The notes under the pieces: generated by a model
What the model saw: only the letters and a program-made list of their open reading frames with translations
Told to the model about the DNA's origin: nothing
The model's database searches: none
Program-made: the position numbers and the translations under genes
Shown: positions 1 to 10,229 of the stretch, piece after piece
Layout of the letters: each line of letters begins with the position of its first letter
Position numbering within the stretch: position 1 is the first letter of the stretch
From: Galerina marginata
Taxonomy: Eukaryota; Basidiomycota; Agaricomycetes; Agaricales; Galerinaceae
Direction of reading: 5' to 3'
Assembly: GCA_023014335.1 (NCBI GenBank)
Contig: JAECYW010000005.1
Coordinates: 3,224,001-3,288,000 of the forward strand
DNA: 64,000 nucleotides

Positions 1-46
1 CGATGAAAAGTTCGAAGAGCCTTCCGTCGCCGTAGACTTCGTAAGA

Positions 47-1155
47 CGTTTCCAGAACAGCGGTGCGAAACACAGATAGTTGACGTCGTCGGAGAGAGTC
101 AGCTTCGAGGTGACGACGGGAACGAGCGATTTCGGCGGAGAGAAGATCTATATAGCGGTCTGAACGTGCGTATTCGAGTCGTAGCAGTTCCCGGAGATCG
201 GCAGCAGAAGACGGAGGCTGAGGTTGAGGTTCAGGGGCAGGCTGATTCATAGTGATGTGCCGGCCTGGCTTGGCCTGGAAGCCGTGGCTTTGGCCTGGCT
301 TTTCAAAGCTCTGGCTTCATAAATCCCAGGCCAAGGCCAAGGCCGTCTCAAGCCCCAGGCCACGGCCTGGCTTTGGCCTGAGCCATGGCTTTACCAGTAA
401 AATATATAAGTTATTTGGCCCACGTAGAAGTCTAATTAAGGTACCAGATGATCAACCTAAATTGTATTTTCACTAACCAACTCATCACCGCCCTCTGTGG
501 GGCGTCAATACTATTATTTTCCCGGCTTAAATAATCTCACATAGGTGCCAGACTGCTGCTTACCTTGATTTATCCGGTTATTTAAGCTTTCCTGTCAGAC
601 AAATGGGCGGCTAAGAGAAAACCATCCACAGTTGATGATGGAATCATCAAAAATAAGTGGTAATTTAAAAAAAATCCAAGCCTACCCAGGCCACGGCCCA
701 AAGCCACGGCCTGTGGCTTTCAAAAATCAAAGCCAAGGCCACAGGCTTTGGAAAGCCGTGGCAAAAGCCCGGCTTGGCCTGGCTTTTGGCGGCTGGCTTT
801 GGCTGGCTTCGGCCTCCAGGCCAAAGCCGGCACATCACTAAGGCTGAAGTTTACGGGGACGATTAATAGCGTAACGAGCAAGGACTTTGCGGTGGCGCCG
901 GCGTTTCCAGAACAGCGGTGCGAAACACAGATAGTTGACGTCGTCGGAGAGAGTCAGCTTCGAGGTGACGACGGGAACGAGCGATTTCGGCGGAGAGAAG
1001 ATCTATATAGCGGTCTGAACGTGCGTATTCGAGTCGTAGCAGTTCCCGGAGATCGGCAGCAGAAGACGGAGGCTGAGGTTGAGGTTCAGGGGCAGGCTGA
1101 AGTTTACGGGGACGATTAATAGCGTAACGAGCAAGGACTTTGCGGTGGCGCCGGC
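47..1155. repeat. 253-bp tandem duplication split by a transposon
   Basis: Bases 47-245 match 902-1100, and 848-902 match 1101-1155. Put together, one 253-bp unit was duplicated head to tail and the first copy was later interrupted by the element at 246-840. By eye the copies are nearly identical, so the duplication is young. It lies inside the broken minus-strand gene and disrupts its frame. Confidence 0.85.
246..840. mobile_element. Non-autonomous hAT-like TIR element with GGCC-rich subterminal repeats
   Basis: The ends are inverted repeats starting TAGTGATGTGCCGGC (250 on the left; reverse complement ending at 840). The flank AGGCTGA occurs at 239-245 and again at 841-847, and the uninterrupted target survives at 1094-1100, which supports a target-site duplication of 7 bp, or 8 bp with one mismatch. 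The terminal sequence and TSD size fit the hAT superfamily. About 120 bp inside each end is packed with short GGCCTGG, AAGCC and GGCCAAGG words in both orientations, like the clustered subterminal transposase-binding words of hAT elements. No transposase is encoded; open frames across it are repeat artefacts. Confidence 0.8.
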
Positions 1156-1201
1156 GGATAAAACGGAAAACAAGTTCAGAGTAGACCCTAATGATGGGCA
1201 A

Positions 1202-2190
1202 ACAGCGGTAGCGAGCTAAAAGAAAAAGGCAATGTCGTCGACGTACACCGAGTAGGAGAAAACAAAAGAGTTGTCGACGTAGACCGAGAAGTTTCCACGA
1301 AGGGGCGTGCTACGCCGAGGCCGCGGTGGAAGAAGCAACAAAGGCGGGCGGCGGTGGGCTTCACGACGTTCGGATTTTCTTTTCAACGCGTGTAGGGTAG
1401 CGCGGGGTGATTGGGGGCGATAGCGAGAAATGGTGGGCTTTGGTGGTGGGGTTCGGAAAGGAAGAGGGTATTGAGGGCGTCGAAGGGGGAGGAAACTGTG
1501 AGGGAATCGGTTAGGATAGAAAAACTTCTACCTAATGTTAGGAGATGACCCGAGGGGGTGAGGGGAATCGGATGAGGAGAAGGTACGGGTGGATTAACCA
1601 GGTAGAAGTTAAGTTACAAGAGAGGCGCGTACGGACTTATATAGGGTACGCGACAGGATTAAGTAATGGATCCATATATGGTAGGTAGAGCTCTAACACT
1701 TCTCTTCATCGAGATGAGACTTCTGGACTGAATGGCCTTGGGCTTCGAACTTCGAGTTTCGGGCTCCAAGCTTCAAGCATCACTTGAGCGTGAGGAGCGT
1801 GACGCTGTCGGCGGCCAGCAACGTGTTGAATGGGATTCCACAAAAAAATTAAGTTGCGATGAAGGCTCCTAAGCTAAAGTTCAAAAGTGATAATGAGACC
1901 AAAATTCTGCCTAAATTACTTTAGAAGAGCCGAGTTTAAATAACAAACATTGAGCAGAATACGTACCTGCATCAAACCCCAAGACAAAGCTCAACACTAC
2001 GAACAGCTGCAGATTCATCCGAGATTTCAACCAGCCACGTCATCGCCTTCCGCAGGCTAATTATCGTCACTAAGCACCGAGCTCCCAAGTTGCCAAAGGT
2101 TTGGTTGGTCGCAGGCTGCAGCAAGCTCGAAGGGCTACTTGTAGCGACGATCAAGATGGAGTTGTCCACTGGCAGTCGGCGGTCCTGTAC
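1202..2190. other. Intergenic spacer, partly duplicated elsewhere
   Basis: No convincing gene. Bases about 1730-1960 match about 21395-21620, sharing GTGTCGGCGGCCAGC-type words and the AAGCTAAA-TTCAAA stretch. Both are probably remnants of a transcribed gene edge, but no reading frame is conserved well enough to call. Confidence 0.4.
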
Positions 2191-2191
2191 G

Positions 2192-3480
2192 TCAACACGC
2201 ATGTATGCTGCCGTCGAGTATACTAGGATGTAAATCTTGGGTGATCGTCGACGAGCAGATATTTAGGTAGATGAGACAAAATGAGGCTCTGGACAGAGAA
2301 GGAAGGAGGCCTGAGGGAGTACGTTCAATGTTGTGACCTAGCGGAGTTGCGTTGAGGTTAGTAACTGGGAGAAGAAAATAGGAAGGGCTTATGAGGAGGT
2401 TGGTGGCAAACAGCACCACCAACTTGAAGTCTTTCACCGATGATTCCACCGCAATTTCCGCGGAGCCTACTTCGGCTGTGCTCCCTACCCGACCCACAGT
2501 CCCGCCTCCATCGTCACTGCCCTCCAGCGTCACCGCCCTGGTCGTCCTCATCCGAGGCCCACCAATCTTCCCCTCGTCATTCTGGTACGCATCCACGCCC
2601 CCCCGCCCACCTTGGGCACCACGTCCTGCTCCGGGGTTAACCGGGCCTTTCAGCCTCAGCCTTGCCGCGCCCGCACCGGCGCGGGCGATGGATGGAGAAC
2701 GGGACAACAAAGAAAGGAGCAGGTTGGATAGCTTGCTCGGAGCGTAGTTCACAGTCAACGGGATTCTGTTGTCCGCATGTTTCTGATGCCTTGTAGTCGC
2801 TTAAGCGATTGTGCCCGTGGCTAGGGCAAGCAACGGGCTAGGGCCAGTGGAGACGTCTCCGGAGCCAGAGGGTGAGGAGAAGGGGCTCGTGGGATTCGCA
2901 AACCTAGGAGCTGCCGCCGCCGTTGTGGAGGAACGTCGATATAGAAAAGTCTGGTCGTTGTTGGGGGTTGAAGCTTTTGAAGCGCAGCTTAGGGAGACAG
3001 AACGACATGCTGCGCTGTATGGAGTTGGTTGAGGGAAATGCTGGTGGTGCAGTTGGATAGAGTCATCAAGGAAGAAAGGAGGTTCAGCTCGGCCTAACGA
3101 CCTAGAGCGATGGGGAGAACGTTACACGTTACACCCGGGCCCCTAGACTGCACTCGAGTTGAGAGAGCTAGAAACGTTCATAATGGTGACAGTCCAACTG
3201 CAGGTGGTGGTGAGTAAGAAAAGAAGAATTCTTGTTGTGCAGCAACTTGTGCTTTATCTCACCGTCGTCTACGCTTTGGGTTATAAGAGCAGGGGGAGTA
3301 TCCTGGGGCTTTGTTGACGCTGGCAGAGCCAAGATAAGAAAACCCCATACGACGATGAGCCCCTTCACGAAATCCAATCGCGGTAACGTTGCAGAAAGCA
3401 GAATTCAAGCACCAGTTATATATCCACGGTGCACCTCGTTGTTGTCGTCGAGAGCTAGCGATAAAGAAAAGATTTGATTT
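2192..3480 (-). pseudogene. Block a, module 1: degenerate copy of a repeated minus-strand gene
   Basis: A 188-codon open frame (2758 to 2192) belongs to a gene repeated at about 8.8-10.1, 19.6-20.5, 25.7-27.3, 32.1-33.5 and 38.3-39.5 kb. Shared features are an APSKL/VPSKF-type start region, a Gly-rich stretch, an acidic stretch, and a hydrophobic end (KLVVLFATNLL) where other copies have a GTAAGCCC splice donor. Here the donor reads ATAAGCCC, so splicing is probably lost. An upstream hydrophobic leader candidate (MDFVKGLIVVWGFLILALPA) starts near 3377. The family is not recognised; it may be a membrane or secreted protein. The copy is called a pseudogene because of the lost donor and the frame differences between copies. 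Confidence 0.45.
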
Positions 3481-3495
3481 GGCGTGGACACGAGT

Positions 3496-3501
3496 CACGT
3501 G
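3496..3501. promoter_or_regulatory. Conserved palindromic CACGTG box
   Basis: The context AGTCACGTG recurs at the equivalent site of five modules: 3496, 10237, 22834, 33582 and 39595. The surrounding bases have drifted more than the hexamer. CACGTG is the classical bHLH (E-box) site; binding here is inference. Confidence 0.4.
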
Positions 3502-3863
3502 CAGTCAATTGATGGCGCAGTCGCCGTTTTCCCTTTTCCAATCTTCCTCAGCCAACTTCCCCCTGACGCATACCGAAAACAACAGCCCGCCATAATACTA
3601 GAGCCCGTAAACGTAGACGAGACACAGGTACTCTCAAGTGGACCGTTTATATCGCCACAGAGTCTCCTTTTCGCGTCTTCCTTGTTAGCTGGTGCAAGTA
3701 TTGTGCCAGGCTTTCAATCGTCAATGCACCCTTCCACTCTGTCTTTGTACTTTGAGATAATCTGCATAATACTCGGATCTCGCTCGGGCAGTATATCCTG
3801 CTATCTCTTTGCTGAAATTGGCAAGAAGATAAAGGGAGTGGCTCAGATCTTTGAGCTTTACGG

Positions 3864-3871
3864 TATTTAAA
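3864..3871 (+). promoter_or_regulatory. TATA-like box TATTTAAA, repeated in the modules
   Basis: TATTTAAA or a one-base variant follows the word CAGATCT or GGATCTC at the same place in five modules: 3864, 10654, 27773, 33976 (TATGTAAA) and 39996. The conserved position about 370-410 bp downstream of the CACGTG box suggests a core promoter for the plus-strand block c. Confidence 0.4.
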
Positions 3872-5299
3872 CAGGCCCGTCAACCCGATCTTCAATTTCT
3901 GACCGTCTTATCCCTCTGGCCCTGCTCTGGCCACTCTCCTACAGTTTACCGTGGCTTATCCTTTGCCACCGATTTGTATCTTTGCTCCCACAAATTCTTT
4001 TTCTCGAGATTCAAGAAGGCTCGTATCCACCTCGCCGCGCAGGGATTGTAGTACGAGTTGGGTCAATTGCCGATTCTTTCGGACCTGCAGTTATGCCCAA
4101 CTCTCGTGAAGTACAGCTCTTCAATATTCCTGCGTGGCTGTGGTCCTGGATATCTGATCAGTGATCATGAACCTCAACCTGACGCCCCGTCTTGTTGCTT
4201 GCGCCTTACCCACGGAATCACTAGCAATCGCAGCTTTCGTCGACTCCAATCTCCTCCCAATCAATCAGCATCATACTTGATGCACAGATCAAATATGGAG
4301 ATCACAGGCTGGTAACAATAGTTGCATTGCTGCTCGATGCCCAAAGAACCTGCTGTGACCTACCAACAAGGACGGATCTTTTAGGGCAGGGCGTAAGTCT
4401 CTATACAATTGACCTAGCCGGTGCTTTACTTACCAATTGCTAATGTTCTTTTAGTGACTTTAGTCTAGAATCCAGATGACGACTTTCATAAACTCGCACA
4501 CCCTGCGTTATCGCTGACATCCTTCCTCGTTCTATCCTGCTTGATCATGTACAATTCTCGAACTGCTGATTCCGTCGTCCTTTCTGGCTGAGTTTCGATC
4601 GTGGCATACTCAGATCTCGGAGTTGGGGCTCAATTTTCGAAGGCTACAACCGTATTCTGATTTGATCTGTTCCGATGCTTCGGCGAAACCTAGCCAAAAA
4701 TCGACTGAACTGCCTCAGCTCCAAAAACGGCCAAGCTTTAAAATTCTTCGTATGAGCAACCTTACGCGGTGATGCGGTGCGTTCCTCATATGTTCCTCTA
4801 TCCTGCTTTCGAGTTAGTAGATCAAATTGTTTTTCCTGGCTAGATCTCCGAGTCTTTTGTGCACACTCAGAATAGGAGCTGGAGCCGTGTATATATTTAC
4901 ATAGGCAGCCGTTCTATTCTGGACGCCCGTACTTCTTAAAAATTCAGCCAAAAATTAACTCGAACCTCCCTAAATGATCGACTCGAACTTTGCATGATTC
5001 CAAATCCCTCTGACATCGGTACCGATCACGTCCACGTTCGATGTTCTTTCCGCGATGCGTGGACTTCGATGCTTGCTTGTATTTTCTCTCCTGGTTGGAT
5101 TTCACGCTCAAATCCTCAGACAAAGCAAGCGAATCTATGCATTATTTTTACCCGCCGTCTATCCTAATGTGATACAAAAATTCGACTCGAGGAATAAAAG
5201 CGCAATGCCATCTCAATTTTATTCCTCTCTACTCAATAAAAACTCTCCAGGTTATTTGAACCAAACCTACCGGGCGAGCACTCAACTATTTTCGTGATG

Positions 5300-5702
5300 G
5301 TAGTTTTGTAGCAACAAATTATGATTATAACATGGCAGTGGGCAACCCACGACGGGCAATCGACCAAACTGTACACGAATGGTAATCCCATACAGCCTCT
5401 GCATCAAAGGCACCGTTGAATGCCACTCCGCAGCACAATCAATGTCTACCATCTTAAATCAAAATGGTCGTTTCGAAGCAACCACTGCATCAACTTTGAA
5501 ACCAACTACTACATGGCCGTTAAATGGAAGGCAACACAGTTACATCCAAGCCCGTTATGACAGGATGGTTATGGCAACCCAGTTTATCACGATTCGGCGG
5601 AAAGTTGTATTGTATCACACAGCCTCTGAACCGCTCTGAATCATAGAGGACGTTAATATACATATACAACCACTTTTTGCCCAACTTGCATACCGTTGCT
5701 CG
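5300..5702. other. Upstream region of membrane gene copy A
   Basis: About 400 bp between block d and the copy A start. It shares patches with 13200-13690 (for example the stretch around ATCTTAAATCAAAATGGTCG). No separate gene is supported. Confidence 0.4.
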
Positions 5703-7406
5703 ATGTTACTAATCCTCTCTACTCTCTACCTCATGCAAGGTTTCTTCAATGCTGATGCTGCTCCCCTCTCCGCACTTTTACCACGACAAACTAGCACCAC
5801 CTCTGCTCCCCTTCCTCTGGAATGCAATTGTCTGAACACCCGCTCGCAATGGGACATCATTCAGAGCTGTCTAGCAACCATACTTATTTGTACATGGGTG
5901 TCAGTCCACCCAAACATCCCAGCCCTGGGAGAACCATGGTGGAAGAAAATGTTTTGGCGGTTGGAATTAATGTTCTGGGCTCTTATTGCGCCAGAACTCA
6001 TTGTATTTTGGGCAGCAAAGCAGTGGGCAGCAGCTCGAGAGTTGGCAGCAAAATACAAGGGTGGGCATAGTTACAATTTCTCATGTCTGGTACCTCTGAC
6101 ATGTTAAGTTTATGTTCAGAGTATGGATGGACGATGACTCATGGATACTTTATTCAAATGGGGGGCTTTATGTTATACAACAAGGAAAAGCTCAGCGGGG
6201 TACTTTACCCCAATAAACTGGACAATTTCATCGGCAATGGACTTATAGTTATGCCACAAATTACAGAGGAGGAAATTCAAGACCGAAGCAAAAGCGACGG
6301 TCTCTCAAAGGCACTCGTTGTCATCCATACAACTTGGTTTATCTGCCAATGTATTGCACGGAGGCTTCAGGGACTAATCATCACAGAGCTCGAGCTCGTA
6401 ACACTCGCATTTGCCGCTCTTAATGGCGTCATGTATATGTTTTGGTGGTTTAAACCGCTGGACGTCCAGACCACTGTCAGGGTCGACCTCTTGGGTGGTT
6501 CGTGGATTGATCCTCTCCACTACATTGCACACTCTTGACTAGCTATAGACCGCAATGACATCTCACGCCGGATACATGATATTCGATCCAGTGAGCTCGA
6601 CCCTACCCAGACACCAGGCAGCGTCAGTAAAACTGGGCCGGATGATGTGACAGTGGGTCCTGAAGGTAAGCCACACTGTGGACAATAAACATCGTACATT
6701 AATTTTTTTTCTTTGGTTATAACTACTATAAGGGATTGAGATGGAGCTTGAAAATTTGATCCCATCTTCGGAGATGAGACCGCACCAAAGGATAATAATC
6801 TCCAAGTTTCGGGAACTATTTTTTTCCGTGTGCTGGCTCATAGGCATTTTATTTCTTTGGCCGTTAATTGGGATGTTAGCTGTCCTATCCAGGGTTCCAG
6901 ACATCATTTATAACAGTACCCATATAAGCCATGCAGAAAGTGTGCCAACATTTTATACCTCTTACAAATTCTTTCCCGAAAAACCCTTGGGAGAAGACTT
7001 GGTTGCGCTAAATTTCCTTCCATTTGTCGGTATACTATTCGGTGCCATTCATTGTGCAGGCTGGAATTTATCCTTCCCTTCGCTCTTTGAAGCCTACATC
7101 TGGCGTCTCTCTTCAGCATTGATCACATGTGTACCGCTAATGATCCTGCTGCTTGAGATTTATTGTGGTCTTCAGGTATGGTTTGGTGACAATTTCTTTG
7201 TCCCCAAATCCTTGGTGGACAATTTCCTAGTGAGAATTATTCAGGATTTTCTTTTAATATCCATAGTCGTCATTACTGCTCTGGTGCTGCTGTACTACAT
7301 TGTGGCCCGACTAGCCCTGTTGGTGGTAGCTTTTACTACACTTCGGGTCCTCCCACCAGGAGCATTGGCGGCGGTAGAATGGACCTCATTTCTGCCTCAC
7401 ATTTGA
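5703..7406 (+). CDS. Multi-pass membrane protein, family e, copy A
   Basis: Exons 5703-6060, 6120-6497, 6549-6665 and 6733-7406 give an uninterrupted frame of 508 residues. A signal-peptide-like start ends in ADAAPL. Then come a Cys-containing segment and a conserved block (WDIIQSCLATILICTWVSVH, then PNIP) with the first membrane helix. Exon 2 holds the GYFIQMGGFMLY motif and two helices (ALVVIHTTWFICQCI; TLAFAALNGVMYMFWWFKP). Exon 4 has four or five more helices, with FVGILFGAIHCAGWN and a VEWTSFLPHI end. I know this type as an expanded, functionally unassigned Agaricomycete family. Oddity: exon 2 lacks about 18 C-terminal codons present in the other copies, yet the donor and phase are kept. 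Function unknown; an integral membrane location is inferred. Confidence 0.75.
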
Positions 7407-8260
7407 GCAGGAACGTTCCTCCAGAGGCTGGTTCTATCCCTCATAATCGGCCAGGAGCCGGAAAAGGAGCGGAATCAAAGGTTAATCCCATTAAATTGTT
7501 ACATGAAATGGGACTAACTTCTTTTTTCAAGGTGTCAGCAATGGCCTACGAAGTTGGCTGAGGAGGATATATACATATATACATTACGCATCTCGCAATG
7601 AAGTTGCACCACATCTTTCCCCACCACGCCTTGGACTTCAAGGATATATTTAATATTGGTATATTTAGTAACTTCGGATCGAATACTAGATTCTCGAATG
7701 CGTCTTAGTACCACTACCGGATAGTTTAGAGACTGTCTTCATAAATATAATCTTAGTTCGGCCATCAAATAGCTTTAAATCACCTTATAGAACCTACCTA
7801 ATCCATCTCGTGGTACACGAGATAGTCATGGCTTGCAGCAAGCTAACCTGGCTGGAGACACACAACAGAGCATTCGAGGACGAAACGGTGAGAATCGAGA
7901 TTTCGTGCTCGAGCTCTTCGACAAACTTCCAGGAGGAATTATTAGTCTAACTCAATCAGGAATTCAGCTTATAAGTCCAAGAAAATTGTTTGTACTAACT
8001 AACGCTAATCGAACAGACCGCTCGAATAGGATACAAAAAGTAAAACGACGATGCATGAGTAATGATGATGATGAATGGAATACGTCGTGAGTCCTTTTGG
8101 TATGGATGGATGACGAGAACGAGTGTCGATGACGCGTAATGTGTAACGGGCAGTGGGCAGGGTAATGGAAGGACAAGAGAGAGAAAGAGAGTCTAGATAA
8201 TTAACTAATACAAGTACTCTACCAAGAAAAATTCTGCATCGTCCGATCAGCATGTATTAT
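7407..8260. repeat. Conserved 3' flank of membrane gene copy A
   Basis: The stretch after the stop is repeated after copies B, C and D (about 15540-16000, 31497-31720, 50110-50920), including the word CACATCTTTCCCC and a TA-rich run. Bases 7976-8160 match 50728-50910 closely, including CGCTAATCGAACAGACCGCT. A transcribed 3' end or a short downstream gene is possible; no frame is shared well enough to call. Confidence 0.5.
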
Positions 8261-8800
8261 TAATTTAAACGTGAATAAAGTCGGAAAAAAAGGGAAATGA
8301 AGGAGAAAGTACCAGCTACAGAGTACGCGGGTTGTTATTGTGATATTTGATGGTGGATGTGGATGGTGGATGTCGTGCGTCTACTTTTAGTTTTGGGATC
8401 GCAATTCGTTGATTTTCCGGTTTCGGAAATCGGAGACGAGGATAAAGCGCGGTCGGGAAGGATTGGATGAGATGAGATCAAATTAGGTGGGCAGACGGAC
8501 ATGGGCAGGTGGTAGGGGGTGGGGTGAGGATAAGGTTGATGGCGAGTGAAGCAAGAATGGTCGCAAGGCAGTACAACCACGAAAAAGAGCCAGAAAAAGA
8601 GGGGTCGAGCCACGTCAGCGTCGCAGAACCGAGTTCGAGTTCGAGTCTAGGTCGAGGCCCAAGAACGAAGACGCGACTACGTGTCGCCCGTAGAACCCAA
8701 AGCCTCCGCATCCACCATCCCGATTCGCCCGAATCCCGTCGCCTCAACCCCGCCCCCGCTGCCTCCTCAGATTCCGCAAAAGGCACCCGCGTGCTAGGCT
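8261..8800. other. Spacer between module 1 and block a of module 2
   Basis: A minus-strand frame (8813-8478) and a plus-strand frame (8509-8808) overlap here. Neither is shared with another module, so I do not call a gene. The sequence is moderately GC-rich and low in complexity around 8630-8650. Confidence 0.3.
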
Positions 8801-10090
8801 TTACATAACGCACCCCACGCCTGTGCGTCCTCGTCTCAGGTCCAGGCGTGCGTCGTGTGAGCGGGTTTCATGGGACCGCACCACCAGTTGCGGCAGCTCC
8901 TTGAGCTGCATGTTCAAATTCAATCTCGACCGTGTGAGCACGTCCGCGGCCACCTCTTCGCTATACTGTTCTGCAAGTTGACTGGGAAGAAAGGGGTGTA
9001 GTATGTGGTATAAAAAAATGACAGAAATAAAAAGTAAAAATCAAGCGCACAAAAAAAGATGTGGGGGAATATTGTGAGCTGGCGGAGTTGTGTGTATGTT
9101 AGCGATTGCGGGAGGAAGAAGAAAATGGAAGGGCTTACGAGGAGGTTGGCGATGAGCAGCACCCATTTGAACCGACTCCACCTCAGCTTCCTCGAAGCAT
9201 GCTTCGACCCTCTCCTCCCCCGCCCCCGCCAAACAGCGCGCCGCCGCCCCGCTCCTGCTGTCATCCCAGTTGTCATCTTTATCACGATCTTTCGCAGGCG
9301 TGAAGATCTTCGCCTCCACATTTCCGAACCCATTCACGCCGCCGCCTATCTTGAGCACCATACTTGCGCCGGGTTCAGCGGTCTTTCAGCCTTGCATCAC
9401 CAGCACTTGCGCAGACGACGCGCCGCCGAGGACCAGTAGGCAAAATCGGCGACTGAGAGGAAAGGAGCGGGACGCAGACTTGTTTACGCAGAGCGAGATC
9501 CTGCTGTCCGCCGTCGCAAGGTCGTGGTGCTGCTCCGCAGTCGCCTAAGCATTGGGTAGGGCATGGGGCGGGGTAGGGCCGGGACAGACGTCTCGTGAGC
9601 GGGAGGGTGAGGAGAAGGGGCGTGCGGAGCTCGCAGAGCTCGCGAAGCTAGGCGGGCTGTCGCCGCCGCTGTGGAGGAGCGTCGAGACGGAAGGAATCCG
9701 CATGCTGCTGATCATGAGGGCCTTGAATCGCGGCTTGAGGGGTCAAACTGCATGCTGAGCGGGATGGGTCGTTGAGACGGAAGACGTGGGTGGTGCTGCT
9801 GGACCGAGGCTACCACTTCCGGGAGGAAAGGAGGTTCAATTCGCCAGCAGGGAAGCTAGAGCGAGAGTGGTGCAGAAAGTGTACAGCTGGGCTCGCTCCT
9901 GGCATTGAAGCAAAGATGGCCAGGAACGTTCGTAGTGCGTAGCTACAAGAGTACTACAGCTGATGAGTAAGAAAGGAAAGATCGCGGTTGTTCGTGCTCT
10001 TACCATCGTCTATGCTGTTCGCGTCGTAAGCACTTCCTGGGGGCACTCAGTCATTGGACGCCGCTTTGTTCAACCCAGAGGTCGGCGCAA
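8800..10090 (-). pseudogene. Block a, module 2: broken copy of the repeated minus-strand gene
   Basis: The best preserved parts are the 3' exons. An acidic/basic segment ends in FKWVLLIANLL at a good donor (GTAAGCCC, near 9141). A 60-bp intron with a GCTAACA branch-like word follows. A last exon starts at 8970 after CTGCAG and reads EQYSEEVAADVLTRSRLN. That last exon recurs in modules 4 (with a stop) and 5. The upstream N-terminal region (MQFDPSSRDSRPS at about 9755) meets a stop soon after, so this copy is broken. Function unknown. Confidence 0.5.
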
Positions 10091-10229
10091 GATAGGTAGC
10101 ATAAGCTTGCTGATTACGAGTATGTCGCGCTAACGTTTCATGGATCTCTATACAAGCGCAAGGCAGTCGCAATACGCGTTGTTGTCGTCGAGAACAAAAA
10201 TCATGGCGGAGAGGAAAGGTTTATTTCCA

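Larger units (their letters stand above)
1..1201 (-). pseudogene. Broken minus-strand gene of unknown function, running off the left edge
   Basis: Reading leftwards from an ATG at 1201, the frame encodes a basic, Arg-rich N-terminus (MPIIRVYSELVFRF), a Pro/Gln-rich linker and a helical stretch rich in Leu, Arg and Glu (AADLRELLRLEYARSDRY). It stops near 863. The same helical segment is repeated at about 47-245, where it continues instead into SYEVYGDGRLFELFI and leaves the window. The coding sequence was therefore open before a 253-bp tandem duplication and a hAT-like insertion at 246-840 split it. I do not recognise the family; the helical part could be a coiled coil. The true start could lie upstream of 1201. 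That this was coding is inferred from the long shared frame in both copies. Confidence 0.45.
3480..5300 (+). repeat. Blocks b-d, module 1: conserved upstream region with degenerate coding remnants
   Basis: This region is repeated in five other modules. Order: CACGTG box (3496-3501), a segment with the word CAGGTACTCTCAAGTGGA, a TATTTAAA box (3864-3871), remnants of an exon-intron structure (donors GTAAGTCTCTATAC near 4390; acceptor near 4465), and a terminal segment with the word AATAGGAGCTGGAGCC. Bases about 3900-5290 are a near-identical partner of about 11810-13150, a recent duplication. Frames here are broken by stops, so this copy is not a functional gene. Confidence 0.6.

Noticed and set aside
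252..1119. Plus-strand frames rich in Trp, Pro and Lys across the first kilobase
   Set aside because: Translations of the GGCC/AAGCC words of the hAT-like element and of the opposite strand of the broken minus-strand gene.
8478..8813. Overlapping plus and minus frames of about 100 codons
   Set aside because: Not shared with any other module and no splice signals join them to neighbours; the hydrophobic end alone is not enough.
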